A stretch of 28,977 nt of DNA from CAYQFQ01 sp964416925 (GCA_964416925.1 CAYQFQ010000008.1:1-28977); one strand, 5' to 3'; numbered from the stretch's first letter, positions 14,530 through 21,301 are shown. A program made the numbers and translations. The notes: a model not told the origin generated them from the letters alone.

Positions 14530-14689
14530 CACAGCAACAAACTCTAATGTGACGGGGCGAAAGGAAAGATCTCGTCATCAACCATTTCCTAATTATGCTT
14601 ACCGATTTGATAAATAATTATAAAATGTTTGAGGTTAAGCGTAAACTTAGGTAATCGAATGGGTGTTAACCAAATCATCCTATCTATTT

Positions 14690-14788
14690 GAAGTCTGGCC
14701 GGACTTCTTGTGGAAAGAACAAGCTCAATGGTGCTGAGGAGACAGAAAAGGATTTGAGTTGCGTTCCTTTTCTTTATCCAACACTCAA
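14690..14788 (+). ncRNA. Candidate structured RNA segment with an H-type pseudoknot
   Basis: Consecutive helices: GAAGTC/GACTTC (14690-14707), CTTGT/ACAAG (14707-14723) and GAAAAGGA/TCCTTTTC (14745-14752 / 14765-14772). The 12-nt loop of the last contains TTGAGT (14754-14759), able to pair with ACTCAA (14783-14788). No tmRNA, RNase P or SRP core was found. Strand and boundaries are uncertain; the segment is also open as a protein frame without a canonical ATG. Confidence 0.3.
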
Positions 14789-15063
14789 TGCGCTATCTGA
14801 TGTCTATTATAATTTATGTAAAGGACATGTAAAGGACAAAGCTGTTGATAACTCACTAAAACAAAATGTCTTTTATAAAAAGACAAAATGTAGCCACAAA
14901 TAAAGTTGAAATATTTTTTTAAAAACTTTTCTTTTTATTTTGTTTAATTCTTTTAAATATAAACGGTGAATTATTTTGTGTTTCGCTGTTGTAAAGATGG
15001 AATTCACTTAGATCTTTAAATGAGCTCTATTTTTAGATACTTTAAATTTAAATTAATAAAGAC

Positions 15064-15091
15064 TTGACTAGGCATATAGAAGTATTATAAT
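15064..15091 (+). promoter_or_regulatory. Strong sigma70-type promoter of a short transcription unit
   Basis: TTGACT (15064-15069), 16 nt, TATAAT (15086-15091). Confidence 0.6.
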
Positions 15092-15097
15092 GACAGT

Positions 15098-15293
15098 AGG
15101 ATATTTGATTACATCACTTGTCCTAATCAGCTTCGGCTGGTAAGTTCTTTCAGAAGTTTTTGCACATGCAAATTCTTCAAGTCTTGGTTTCATCAAAAGG
15201 CATTCGCCACCAGACTCTAATTAAAATGATTGTTCTTTCTTTTCCGTTTCGTTCGGCTTCATACGCTCTCAACATATGTTGAGGCGTTTTTTT
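15098..15293 (+). ncRNA. Candidate small RNA of about 195 nt
   Basis: Bounded by the promoter at 15064-15091 and an intrinsic terminator at 15263-15293. Internal hairpins: CAGC-TTCG-GCTG (near 15128-15139) and AGAA..TTTGC-ACAT-GCAAA..TTCT (near 15152-15177). The only sizeable frame, 15166-15282 (38 codons from MQILQVLVSSKG), has no Shine-Dalgarno and ends inside the terminator stem, so an RNA product is more likely. The length is like 6S RNA but no family match is claimed. Confidence 0.4.
15263..15293 (+). terminator. Intrinsic terminator of the 15098 unit
   Basis: ACGC(T)CTCAAC / GTTGAGGCGT with an ATAT loop, one bulged T, then a run of seven T. Confidence 0.75.
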
Positions 15294-15323
15294 ATGCCTA
15301 AGATTAACCATTGTAGTAAAGCA

Positions 15324-15354
15324 AACCCGCCCTTTCTTATATTTCTTTTTGTTC
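15324..15354. repeat. Left copy of a 31-nt direct repeat (right copy 17603-17633)
   Basis: AACCCGCCCTTTCTTAT is identical in both copies, and the next 14 nt differ at three positions. The right copy is half of a terminator; the left copy overlaps the 3' end of the trmB-like gene. Confidence 0.75.
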
Positions 15355-16119
15355 AATCGAACTTGGTGTGGAAATCTTCCAAATTTCCTCAAATTGTAAT
15401 TTAATTAGATTTGCAAAATCTTTACTTTGCACAACAAACCCAAAGCCTTCTTTTTCAGACGATAAAAAAGCTACTTTATCCCCATACATCCAATAACCCA
15501 TATTCCAAGTCATCCCAACTGGTGCAAATCTTAATTCACGCAAGTGTTCCTCATCTGCTGATAAGTATGGCCTTTCTTTTGTATCAATGTTTGCGTCCTT
15601 TGGCCAAATCGCTCGCAATGAGATATTTCTCTTAACTCTTTTTTCATTTAATTCTTTTAAGTATTCATCGCCCAAGACTTTTAACATCTCACTCATTGGC
15701 CAAAAAAGCATTGTTTCAATGTCTCTGTTTAGCATTATGTGGTTCATTACTTGTTTCATGCCATCTTTACCGGTGTAAAACTTTACTTGTGGTTCAACAA
15801 AGGCGACTTTCTGTAACAGAGAGGGAAGAGACGTAACAAATTGTCTTTTTTCCTCCTGAAGTTTAGCGATTTTACTATCTAATAGCTCTTGGATATTTCT
15901 AACGTCGTCGATTTGAAATACTTTTTTGTTTTCTTCACTTCTTTCAGAGACCAAACCATTTTTTATGAGGATTTTTAGGTGATCATACACAGAAGGGCGA
16001 GGAATACCAACTCTTTCAGCTAATTTACTTGCTGTTGCCGTACCGTTACTAACAATATCGTTAAAAACTCTTTGTGTTATATCTGATAGCCCTAATTCTT
16101 GAAATATTTTTGTAAACAT
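15337..16119 (-). CDS. TrmB-family transcriptional regulator (winged helix plus PLD-like sensor)
   Basis: 260 residues. The N-terminal winged helix at about 8-60 (ITQRVFNDIVSNGTATASKL, then GIPRPSVYDHLKILIKNGLV) is typical TrmB. A coiled linker (about 75-95; SKIAKLQEEKRQ) is followed by the phospholipase-D-like domain (VKFYTGKDGMKQVMNHIML, KRNISLRAIWP, DKVAFLS). TrmB proteins are mostly sugar-responsive regulators in archaea and some bacteria; the ligand here is unknown. The last residues (IEQKEI) are encoded by the 31-nt direct repeat, so the natural C-terminus may have been altered by recombination. The -10 TATAAT lies 25 nt upstream, and the neighbouring operon at 16296 is divergent, making it a candidate target. 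Confidence 0.85.
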   Translation of the reverse strand: MFTKIFQELGLSDITQRVFNDIVSNGTATASKLAERVGIPRPSVYDHLKILIKNGLVSERSEENKKVFQIDDVRNIQELLDSKIAKLQEEKRQFVTSLPSLLQKVAFVEPQVKFYTGKDGMKQVMNHIMLNRDIETMLFWPMSEMLKVLGDEYLKELNEKRVKRNISLRAIWPKDANIDTKERPYLSADEEHLRELRFAPVGMTWNMGYWMYGDKVAFLSSEKEGFGFVVQSKDFANLIKLQFEEIWKISTPSSIEQKEI

Positions 16120-16144
16120 GACGATTTTCTTATTACTTGCCTGT

Positions 16145-16150
16145 ATTATA
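16145..16150 (-). promoter_or_regulatory. -10 box of the trmB-like gene
   Basis: TATAAT on the minus strand, 25 nt upstream of the ATG at 16119. Confidence 0.45.
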
Positions 16151-16186
16151 TACCTATTTTTGTATTTGTCGAGATTCGACGACAGA

Positions 16187-16215
16187 TTTACAATATACTA
16201 AAAACCTGTTATAAT
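16187..16215 (+). promoter_or_regulatory. Sigma70-type promoter of the 16296-17570 operon
   Basis: TTTACA (16187-16192), 17 nt, TATAAT (16210-16215) with TGT before it (extended -10). The predicted leader is about 75 nt. Confidence 0.65.
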
Positions 16216-16295
16216 TATTTCAGAAAAGCTTAGATAGTCGGGGTTCAAGACGAATTCCATCTAGGTTTCGGGTAGGTTCCTTGAAAGGTGTGGTT

Positions 16296-16730
16296 ATGCA
16301 AACATTTCTCACGGTCTGCATCCTAGTCATTACAATTATCGTCTTTTTCAGACTGAACAAGAGTGATAAGTACAACAAGTGGTCTGGTGGGGTGTTCCTG
16401 ATTATGGGAGACGATTCCCTTATACCCCTGAAATTTGAAGATGCAGATATTGACAATGATGTCGTCATTAAAGGGATATACATTGCTGGTGCAAAAAGAG
16501 AAACGATGCCATTCGTTGATTATTTTATCACTGACAAAAATAAAGATGGTTCGAAAGCAAAGCGGGTATTAATGGGTAGATATATTCATGAAGAAGAAAA
16601 TGGTGTTCGAATAATTTTTGCGGAAAGTTTTCGGAGAGACAAGTACGGAACTGTCTTTCTTGAGATTCGAGCGAACCATGCTTGGACTGGTGATAGCTCT
16701 TATCCGTATTCTGTGGCGACGTTTCTTTGA
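16296..16730 (+). CDS. Small single-pass membrane protein of unknown function
   Basis: 144 residues from the ATG at 16296, which has AAGGTG about 5 nt upstream; a TTG at 16281 is a weaker alternative. One N-terminal membrane helix (about 3-19; FLTVCILVITIIVFFRL) is followed by a soluble domain with IMGDDSLIPLKFEDADIDND and RYIHEEENGVRIIFAESFRR. No family recognised. Its codon use (CGG, CGA, GTC, TCG) is less AT-biased than pyrG next door. It is first in a two-gene operon with the 16842 gene, 111 nt downstream; the gap contains two hairpins (16738-16758 and 16770-16788). With its -35/-10 promoter, leader and Shine-Dalgarno, it belongs to the second expression class of this window. Confidence 0.65.
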   Translation: MQTFLTVCILVITIIVFFRLNKSDKYNKWSGGVFLIMGDDSLIPLKFEDADIDNDVVIKGIYIAGAKRETMPFVDYFITDKNKDGSKAKRVLMGRYIHEEENGVRIIFAESFRRDKYGTVFLEIRANHAWTGDSSYPYSVATFL

Positions 16731-16737
16731 TTTTTTT

Positions 16738-16758
16738 GGAGGATGCCCTCGATCCTCC
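16738..16758 (+). terminator. Intra-operon hairpin (possible attenuator)
   Basis: GGAGGAT / ATCCTCC with a 7-nt loop, then TTCTT; a second hairpin TTCATCAC / GTGGTGAA follows at 16770-16788. Confidence 0.4.
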
Positions 16759-16841
16759 TTCTTACCAAGTTCATCACAAAGTGGTGAATTTGTAGGAAAG
16801 TAAAGTGCTTTTCTAGAGTTGTTCTTTAAAAGGAGAGAGGA

Positions 16842-17570
16842 ATGAACGCATTGTTTAACGTGTATTTCTGGTTCATTATGTTCTGGATTTGTGGTTCTGG
16901 TGTGGAGCTGCTTCCTGTTATTAGTTCTTTTCGAAAAGAACAGGCGAAGTATCCTCGATTTACCTATATTGAAGTGTCAAAGGGAGTTGATGTTTTGTTG
17001 GGGGGTACGTTTTTTGGGATGATCATCTCAATAGTTATGGTGTTTGCGTGTCTGGTCAGAAGTGTTTCGAAAGATTCACTTTCCGATGTGATTGGAGTGT
17101 TGGTTATGATCCCTGTGTTTGTGATAGCCAAGATCATCGAGGAAAAAATCACCGACGAAACGAAAGTCAGTTGGAAGAATTTGGTTTTGCTCGTGACGCT
17201 GGTTATGGAAATCGGGTCATTTGCAACGACCTTTGCCTTCTATATCTGCATGTTCCACTCGAAATTTGAGTCGATGTCAGATTTTTGGGGCGCCGTCCTT
17301 TGTTTTTCCATAGCTGATGTGCTTTGTCTAGTTGCTGTTGCCATCGGCGCTATCGGACTTGCAATGCTGACAAAAGACGCTGCAGATGAACCGAAAGAAG
17401 GGGTACTGAGATACCACTTGAAGTGGTTGCCTGTATGCAATCCGATTGTTTCTCCCGTTACCATCCCTCTTGCAATCGTACTTTTGCTCGGGTGGTTCAT
17501 TTCACGAAGAATGATTCAGTTCTTTCAGAAAATTGTCGTGAAAGTCCGTGATATGAAATCTGTAGCTTGA
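16842..17570 (+). CDS. Polytopic membrane protein of unknown function
   Basis: 242 residues with about six hydrophobic segments, for example at 4-22 (FNVYFWFIMFWICGSGVELL), 48-72, 80-98, 113-137, 148-175 and 208-228. No family recognised. The ATG at 16842 has a strong Shine-Dalgarno (AAAGGAGAGAGG, 16829-16840). It is second in an operon with the 16296 gene and ends at a very strong terminator (17585-17611). TGA is the stop. It is less AT-rich than the flanking core genes and uses many TCG, GTC and ATC codons, which points to separate ancestry from pyrG. The divergent trmB-like gene is a possible regulator (inference). Confidence 0.8.
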   Translation: MNALFNVYFWFIMFWICGSGVELLPVISSFRKEQAKYPRFTYIEVSKGVDVLLGGTFFGMIISIVMVFACLVRSVSKDSLSDVIGVLVMIPVFVIAKIIEEKITDETKVSWKNLVLLVTLVMEIGSFATTFAFYICMFHSKFESMSDFWGAVLCFSIADVLCLVAVAIGAIGLAMLTKDAADEPKEGVLRYHLKWLPVCNPIVSPVTIPLAIVLLLGWFISRRMIQFFQKIVVKVRDMKSVA

Positions 17571-17584
17571 TGTGGTTTGAAATA

Positions 17585-17629
17585 GGGCGGGTTAGCTTTG
17601 CTAACCCGCCCTTTCTTATTCTTCTTTTT
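17585..17629 (+). terminator. Terminator of the 16296-17570 operon
   Basis: Perfect 12-bp stem GGGCGGGTTAGC (17585-17596) / GCTAACCCGCCC (17600-17611) with a T-rich tail. Confidence 0.9.
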
Positions 17630-17633
17630 GTTT
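17603..17633. repeat. Right copy of the 31-nt direct repeat
   Basis: Same orientation as 15324-15354; together they flank the trmB-like gene and the two-gene membrane operon. Confidence 0.75.
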
Positions 17634-17696
17634 GTCATCCCAGACTTGATCTGGGATCCAGAATAAGATGGATTCCCGATAATTTCGGGAATGACA
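17633..17696. repeat. REP-like palindromic repeat, paired unit
   Basis: Starts TGTCAT and ends ATGACA; contains CCCAGA/TCTGGG and TCCCGA/TCGGGA stems. Same family as 26048-26118 and 28869-28968. Confidence 0.85.
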
Positions 17697-17746
17697 GAGA
17701 ATAATAAACTATCCTCGTCAATTCTTCTTTTTCAAATCTTTGGTGA

Positions 17747-17752
17747 TACAAT
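17747..17752 (+). promoter_or_regulatory. -10 box of pyrG (leaderless arrangement)
   Basis: TACAAT ending exactly 6 nt before the ATG at 17759; no Shine-Dalgarno. Confidence 0.55.
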
Positions 17753-17758
17753 TAATCC

Positions 17759-19414
17759 ATGAAAAAACATCATAAATATATTTTTGTCACCGGTGGCGTG
17801 ATGTCAGGAGTTGGAAAAGGAATCGCCAGCTCGTCTATTGGGACCCTTCTTCAAGCGAAGGGTTTTTCTGTGAATCTTTTGAAAGTTGACCCATATTTAA
17901 ATGTTGATGCGGGTACTATGAACCCGACAGAACACGGGGAAACTTTTGTTTTAAATTCTGGACTTGAAACAGATCAAGACATGGGAAACTATGAAAGATT
18001 TTTGCATAGAGATTTAACTCACGATGATTACATTACATCTGGTATGGTTTATCAGCACGTCATTGCAGCAGAACGAGCTTTAAAATATGGCGGACATTGT
18101 GTTGAAGCTATCCCACATATCAGAGATGAAATTATCAGAAGATTTGAACACTCTGCAAATACAAATAAGTCAGATATTACTGTCGTTGAAATCGGTGGAA
18201 CAGTAGGGGACTATCAAAACATAATGTTTATAGAAGCTGCACGAACGATGAAAGTTTATCATCCCGATGATGTCGCTTTTGTAATGGTGAGCTATATGCC
18301 GGTGCCATCAAAACTCGGTGAGATGAAATCAAAACCTACACAGAATGCAATCCGTCAGTTAAACTCTTACGGAGTAAATGCAGATATTATCATCGCGAGA
18401 AGTGAGGTTCCAATGGATAACAAGAGAAGAGAAAAAATTGCGATTTCTTGTAGTATGAGAGTTGAAAATGTTATTTCTGCACCAAATCTTGAAAGCGTTT
18501 TCGATGTTCCACTTAATTTTGAAAAAGATAATTTAGGAAACATATTATTGAAACTTTTGCATTTAAAGAAAAAAACAAATACCGAAGGTCTTGGGCAATG
18601 GGAAGCTTTCGCAAAGAAAGTGAAGAATGTGAAAAAACCAGTGAATATTGCAATAGTAGGAAAGTATTTTAATACTGGAGATTTTGTCTTAACAGATGCT
18701 TATGTTTCAGTGCTTGAAGCGATAAAATATTCTACATACCATCTTGGAATGAAGCCGGTCATCCATACAGTAAATTCTCGAGAGTTTGAGGGGTCAGATG
18801 TAAAGAAATCAGCATTTAAAGAATTGGATAAATTTGATGGAATAATAGTGCCGGGTGGTTTTGGAGAGTCGGGTATAGAAGGGAAGCTTGCGGTTATTCG
18901 ATATGCACGAGAAAAAAAGATTCCATATTTTGGACTTTGCTACGGTATGCAACTTATGGTTATTGAATATGCAAGAAATGTTCTAGGTTTGAAAGATGCA
19001 AATACTGCGGAGATAAATAAAAATGCAAAAGATTTGGTTATAGACATTATGCCTGATCAAAAGAAGAAAATTGCAGAGGGGAATTATGGTGGAAGTATGC
19101 GACTTGGAGCTTATGAAACAATACTCAAGAGGGGGACGGTTGCACAGAAAGCATATAACAAGGAAAGTGTTTCAGAAAGACACAGACATCGCTACGAAGT
19201 TAATCCTGAGTATATTAAAACAATGGAAGATGCCGGATTGGTATTTTCAGGGGTGTCACCAAAAGGTGATCTTATGGAAATCGCCGAGTTACCAAAAACA
19301 AAACATCCATTTTTCCTTGGAACACAATTTCATCCTGAATTTCTCGCTCGACCTCTTGCACCTCATCCACTTTTTACGGAATTCATAAAAGCCGCAAAAG
19401 ATAAGAGAAAATAG
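17759..19414 (+). CDS. pyrG: CTP synthase (glutamine-hydrolysing)
   Basis: 551 residues, full length. The N-terminal amidoligase domain carries the P-loop GGVMSGVGKGIASSSIGTLL, LLKVDPYLNVDAGTMNP-type and EHGETFVL motifs, ERFL, and the VEIGGTVGD and MKSKPTQ segments. The C-terminal class I glutamine amidotransferase domain has GGFGESGIEGK, the nucleophile Cys in FGLCYGMQ, and TQFHPEF with the His and Glu of the triad. It converts UTP, ATP and glutamine into CTP, the last step of pyrimidine nucleotide synthesis. The start MKKHHKYIFVTGGVMSG fits the family. The leaderless-type promoter and its own terminator (19458-19494) make it monocistronic. Confidence 0.98.
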   Translation: MKKHHKYIFVTGGVMSGVGKGIASSSIGTLLQAKGFSVNLLKVDPYLNVDAGTMNPTEHGETFVLNSGLETDQDMGNYERFLHRDLTHDDYITSGMVYQHVIAAERALKYGGHCVEAIPHIRDEIIRRFEHSANTNKSDITVVEIGGTVGDYQNIMFIEAARTMKVYHPDDVAFVMVSYMPVPSKLGEMKSKPTQNAIRQLNSYGVNADIIIARSEVPMDNKRREKIAISCSMRVENVISAPNLESVFDVPLNFEKDNLGNILLKLLHLKKKTNTEGLGQWEAFAKKVKNVKKPVNIAIVGKYFNTGDFVLTDAYVSVLEAIKYSTYHLGMKPVIHTVNSREFEGSDVKKSAFKELDKFDGIIVPGGFGESGIEGKLAVIRYAREKKIPYFGLCYGMQLMVIEYARNVLGLKDANTAEINKNAKDLVIDIMPDQKKKIAEGNYGGSMRLGAYETILKRGTVAQKAYNKESVSERHRHRYEVNPEYIKTMEDAGLVFSGVSPKGDLMEIAELPKTKHPFFLGTQFHPEFLARPLAPHPLFTEFIKAAKDKRK

Positions 19415-19427
19415 AAAAGGAAAAATT

Positions 19428-19446
19428 ATCGAGGCTCCACCTCGAT
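19428..19446. repeat. Inverted copy of the 14470-14488 hairpin, after pyrG
   Basis: ATCGAGG-CTCCA-CCTCGAT, 14 nt after the pyrG stop codon; lacks a T-run. Confidence 0.8.
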
Positions 19447-19457
19447 GACTGGCAAGC

Positions 19458-19494
19458 AACGAAAAACAGCCTTAGGGGCTGTTTTTCGTTTTTC
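19458..19494 (+). terminator. Terminator of pyrG
   Basis: GAAAAACAGCC / GGCTGTTTTTC with a short loop, then TTTTT. Confidence 0.85.
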
Positions 19495-19508
19495 TATAAT
19501 GGTGTTAT

Positions 19509-19514
19509 TATAAT
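19509..19514 (+). promoter_or_regulatory. -10 box of the 19521 gene (leaderless arrangement)
   Basis: TATAAT ending exactly 6 nt before the ATG. Confidence 0.65.
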
Positions 19515-19520
19515 ATCAAT

Positions 19521-20000
19521 ATGGAAGAAGAAACATTTTTTGGGACTAACCCACAAAAGTCTGCAAACAAAGTTACGATTAATAGTTTTATGATGGGCTC
19601 TTTGTTTTTTGTACTCACACTTATTATTACTCTTGATCCTCACAAATTTTCAAAATTAGTTATATACGAGCTAGTGCTGGCCATTCCTTTATTGTATGTT
19701 TCGAGTTTGGCTTATTCTAAAATTGGTTATTGGAAAGAGATTCGTGGTTGGGATATGTTGGGATGGTATACAAATACAGTTGGTAATTTGTTTGTTCTTA
19801 ATGCTGTTGGTCTGGTTGCTGCAAATTATAATAAGACTCTAGCGATGGTCTTTTTTATTTTGTTTTGTTTGTTAATGACGATATACACATATATTAATAT
19901 TATGCATAACGATAGGAGAGATATATTTTTTGAGTATATATTTAAATTAGCATTTCTCTTAGCAGTTACTATTTGTGGTGGGATTGTATTTGTATATTAG
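19521..20000 (+). CDS. Small polytopic membrane protein of unknown function
   Basis: 159 residues with about five hydrophobic segments (21-38, 45-64, 84-102, 106-126, 137-157), short charged loops such as KIGYWKEIRGWD between segments two and three, and MHNDRRD before the last. No family recognised. Codon use is AT-rich like pyrG and the other core genes, and TATAAT ends exactly 6 nt before the ATG, so it is native in style. It lies between the pyrG terminator and its own 18-bp terminator and is therefore monocistronic. Confidence 0.8.
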   Translation: MEEETFFGTNPQKSANKVTINSFMMGSLFFVLTLIITLDPHKFSKLVIYELVLAIPLLYVSSLAYSKIGYWKEIRGWDMLGWYTNTVGNLFVLNAVGLVAANYNKTLAMVFFILFCLLMTIYTYINIMHNDRRDIFFEYIFKLAFLLAVTICGGIVFVY

Positions 20001-20021
20001 GAAAATAGCTACTGAAACGGG

Positions 20022-20063
20022 AAGCACCAAAAAACAGCCCAGGACGGCTGTTTTTTGGTGCTT
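20022..20063. terminator. Terminator of the 19521 gene
   Basis: Perfect 18-bp stem AAGCACCAAAAAACAGCC / GGCTGTTTTTTGGTGCTT; the ACAGCC/GGCTGT core is followed by T6. Confidence 0.8.
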
Positions 20064-20095
20064 AAACACTGGTGTAATCGTGATGTTTATAGCCC

Positions 20096-20124
20096 TTGAC
20101 TTTTAGCCTCAGATATGCTATCAT
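20096..20124 (+). promoter_or_regulatory. Sigma70-type promoter of the 20211 gene
   Basis: TTGACT (20096-20101), 17 nt, TATCAT (20119-20124) preceded by TGC (extended -10); leader about 80 nt. Confidence 0.65.
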
Positions 20125-20152
20125 TGTAATCAGAAAGATATTAGCAAAGGGT

Positions 20153-20203
20153 TTCACTTGCCCCAAGTTAATACGTATACAACAAAGCTATCAAGTGAAG
20201 GAG
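20153..20203 (+). promoter_or_regulatory. Leader stem bordering the ribosome binding site of the 20211 gene
   Basis: TTCACTTG (20153-20160) pairs perfectly with CAAGTGAA (20192-20199). The last AA belongs to the Shine-Dalgarno AAGGAG (20198-20203), so the helix stacks on and partly covers the ribosome binding site. Confidence 0.45.
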
Positions 20204-20210
20204 AATGGGT

Positions 20211-20837
20211 ATGAAGAGGATTATGTGTCTGGTGATGGTGCTCGTGGCGATGATGGCGATTCCGGTGCAAGCACAGATTTATGTGGCGGCGAAACCGGTC
20301 AGTGACAGCAAAGCGTCGGGAGACATCGCGTTCGCGGAAACCCTGACCAAACCGACTCTGCCGAAGGTCACCCTTCCGACCAACAACCTGATGATGGAGG
20401 TCAAGACTCTGGCCTTCACGGTCCAGGACCTCACGAACCTGGTCATCTGGGTGAATGGAGCGGTAATCGACGATGCCACATCGACGAGGCATCCGGTTGT
20501 TTCGGGTGGCGAGGTCATAGTCTTTTTCTCCGATCGGTTTGAATTGATCGGAGCCCCCCAATGTCACTGGGATGGGACAAGTGAGCAGACTCGCTATTCA
20601 TACACACTGACAATGAAAGAGATCAGTCCGAAGTATCCCAGTAGGGATCGTCTGCTGTCGTTCTCGATCAATCTGTTGGATTTTCCGGCGACATATACCA
20701 CGTTCGAGGGAAATACTCAGATCACCCGGATGGGGTTAAAACCCCAGAATGAGATGGTGATGTTTACCGCGGAACCATTGGAAGGTGTTGAAGCTTCGAA
20801 CATCAGGGCATTTGCTGCCAAGCACGAAAAGGAGTAA
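20211..20837 (+). CDS. Secreted protein of unknown function, GC-rich orphan
   Basis: 208 residues from the ATG at 20211, chosen because AAGGAG (20198-20203) is 7 nt upstream; the ATG at 20205 is too close. Clear Sec signal peptide: MKRIMCLVMVLVAMMAIPVQA, with probable cleavage after VQA. The mature part is beta-rich (ERLDFKM-like patterns are absent; seen: VEVKTLAFTVQDLTNLVIW-type segments and VSGGEVIVFFSDRFELIG). No family recognised and no LPxTG or lipobox. The gene is far richer in G and C than its neighbours (CTG, ACC, GTC, TCG codons), so it was probably acquired from a different genomic background. It has its own promoter, leader, Shine-Dalgarno and terminator. Confidence 0.8.
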   Translation: MKRIMCLVMVLVAMMAIPVQAQIYVAAKPVSDSKASGDIAFAETLTKPTLPKVTLPTNNLMMEVKTLAFTVQDLTNLVIWVNGAVIDDATSTRHPVVSGGEVIVFFSDRFELIGAPQCHWDGTSEQTRYSYTLTMKEISPKYPSRDRLLSFSINLLDFPATYTTFEGNTQITRMGLKPQNEMVMFTAEPLEGVEASNIRAFAAKHEKE

Positions 20838-20910
20838 TATCCTTTCCAGTTGAAGTTTACTGGATTTAAACTCTCATGGTTGTGGAGGCGCCATTATAAA
20901 TGCCTCCCAA

Positions 20911-20935
20911 AGCTCAACTTCGGTTGGGCTTTTTC
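20911..20935 (+). terminator. Terminator of the 20211 gene
   Basis: AGCTCAAC (20911-20918) TTCG GTTGGGCT (20923-20930) and T5. A further hairpin GGAGGC/GCCTCC precedes it at 20884-20907. Confidence 0.85.
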
Positions 20936-20954
20936 AATTGTTTGTAGAGTCTTT

Positions 20955-20985
20955 AAAAATACGACCCGACATTTCTGTTGGGTCG
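20955..20985 (-). terminator. Terminator of the 20996 gene
   Basis: CGACCCGACA (20962-20971) / TGTTGGGTCG (20976-20985); in the minus direction the stem is followed by TATTTTT. Confidence 0.8.
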
Positions 20986-20995
20986 CATTGTGTTT

Positions 20996-21283
20996 TTAGG
21001 GGATGTGTAAGCCCCACATGTTTCCAAAATCCAGTGTTTTTGTGTGAAGGGTTTTGTTGTTGTTTGAAACATTTTTTAGAAGTTCGTGTGGTTTGATTGG
21101 GTAGCACCAAACTCGCTTCTTTGTATCGAATTTCAGGATGCAGATAAAGAACATTTTCTTGTCTTTCCCTCCTCGTCGACGATAGATATAAAACAAATCT
21201 CCACGGCGAAGTTTTTTGAATTGTTCCTCTCGCCACCTTAGGTCTTCTGGCGAATTCCTCTCTTCAGCAGCTGTGATACTCAT
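20996..21283 (-). CDS. Small basic orphan protein
   Basis: 95 residues, strongly basic, no signal peptide. The middle reads KKLRRGDLFYIYRRRGGKDK then KMFFICILKFDTKKRVWCYP, an SH3- or beta-barrel-like strand pattern that might bind nucleic acid; this is only an impression. The start at 21283 has the best Shine-Dalgarno of the window (AAAGGAGGG, 3 nt before the ATG). The promoter TTGACT with TATAAG or TAGTAT lies at 21302-21332, and a dedicated terminator follows at 20955-20985. No family recognised. Its signals place it with the other Shine-Dalgarno-led orphans. Confidence 0.7.
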   Translation of the reverse strand: MSITAAEERNSPEDLRWREEQFKKLRRGDLFYIYRRRGGKDKKMFFICILKFDTKKRVWCYPIKPHELLKNVSNNNKTLHTKTLDFGNMWGLHIP

Positions 21284-21301
21284 AAACCCTCCTTTTCTGT
21301 C

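Larger units (their letters stand above)
14370..15336. other. Gene-poor, structured stretch between yraN and the trmB-like gene
   Basis: 967 nt without a convincing protein gene. It holds a 12-bp palindrome (14437-14461), the ATCGAGG hairpin (14470-14488), a terminator-like hairpin (14505-14529), TGACG/CGTCA (14550-14577), a near-perfect palindrome (14690-14707), a pseudoknot-capable segment (14745-14788), a small hairpin GTCTTTT/AAAAGAC (14868-14884), a promoter-to-terminator unit (15064-15293) and the left copy of a 31-nt direct repeat (15324-15354). Confidence 0.6.

Noticed and set aside
14688..14903. Plus-strand frame of 71 codons starting at a TTG
   Set aside because: No ATG, no ribosome site, and it covers the pseudoknot-capable segment; kept only as an alternative reading of that segment.
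13326..15336. Possible tmRNA, RNase P RNA or SRP RNA in the two long gaps
   Set aside because: No tRNA-like TTCGANTC domain with CCA end, no GAGGAAAGTCC core and no GGAAGG-AGCAGCC core were found; only local hairpins and one pseudoknot.
15177..15392. Minus-strand open frame of 71 codons (MRKFGRFPHQVRLNKKKYKK...)
   Set aside because: Overlaps the 3' end of the trmB-like gene and a terminator on the other strand, has no start signals, and reads as low-complexity basic sequence.
20154..20567. Minus-strand frames of 137 and 79 codons opposite the GC-rich secreted gene
   Set aside because: Antisense shadows favoured by high GC; the plus frame has promoter, Shine-Dalgarno and signal peptide.
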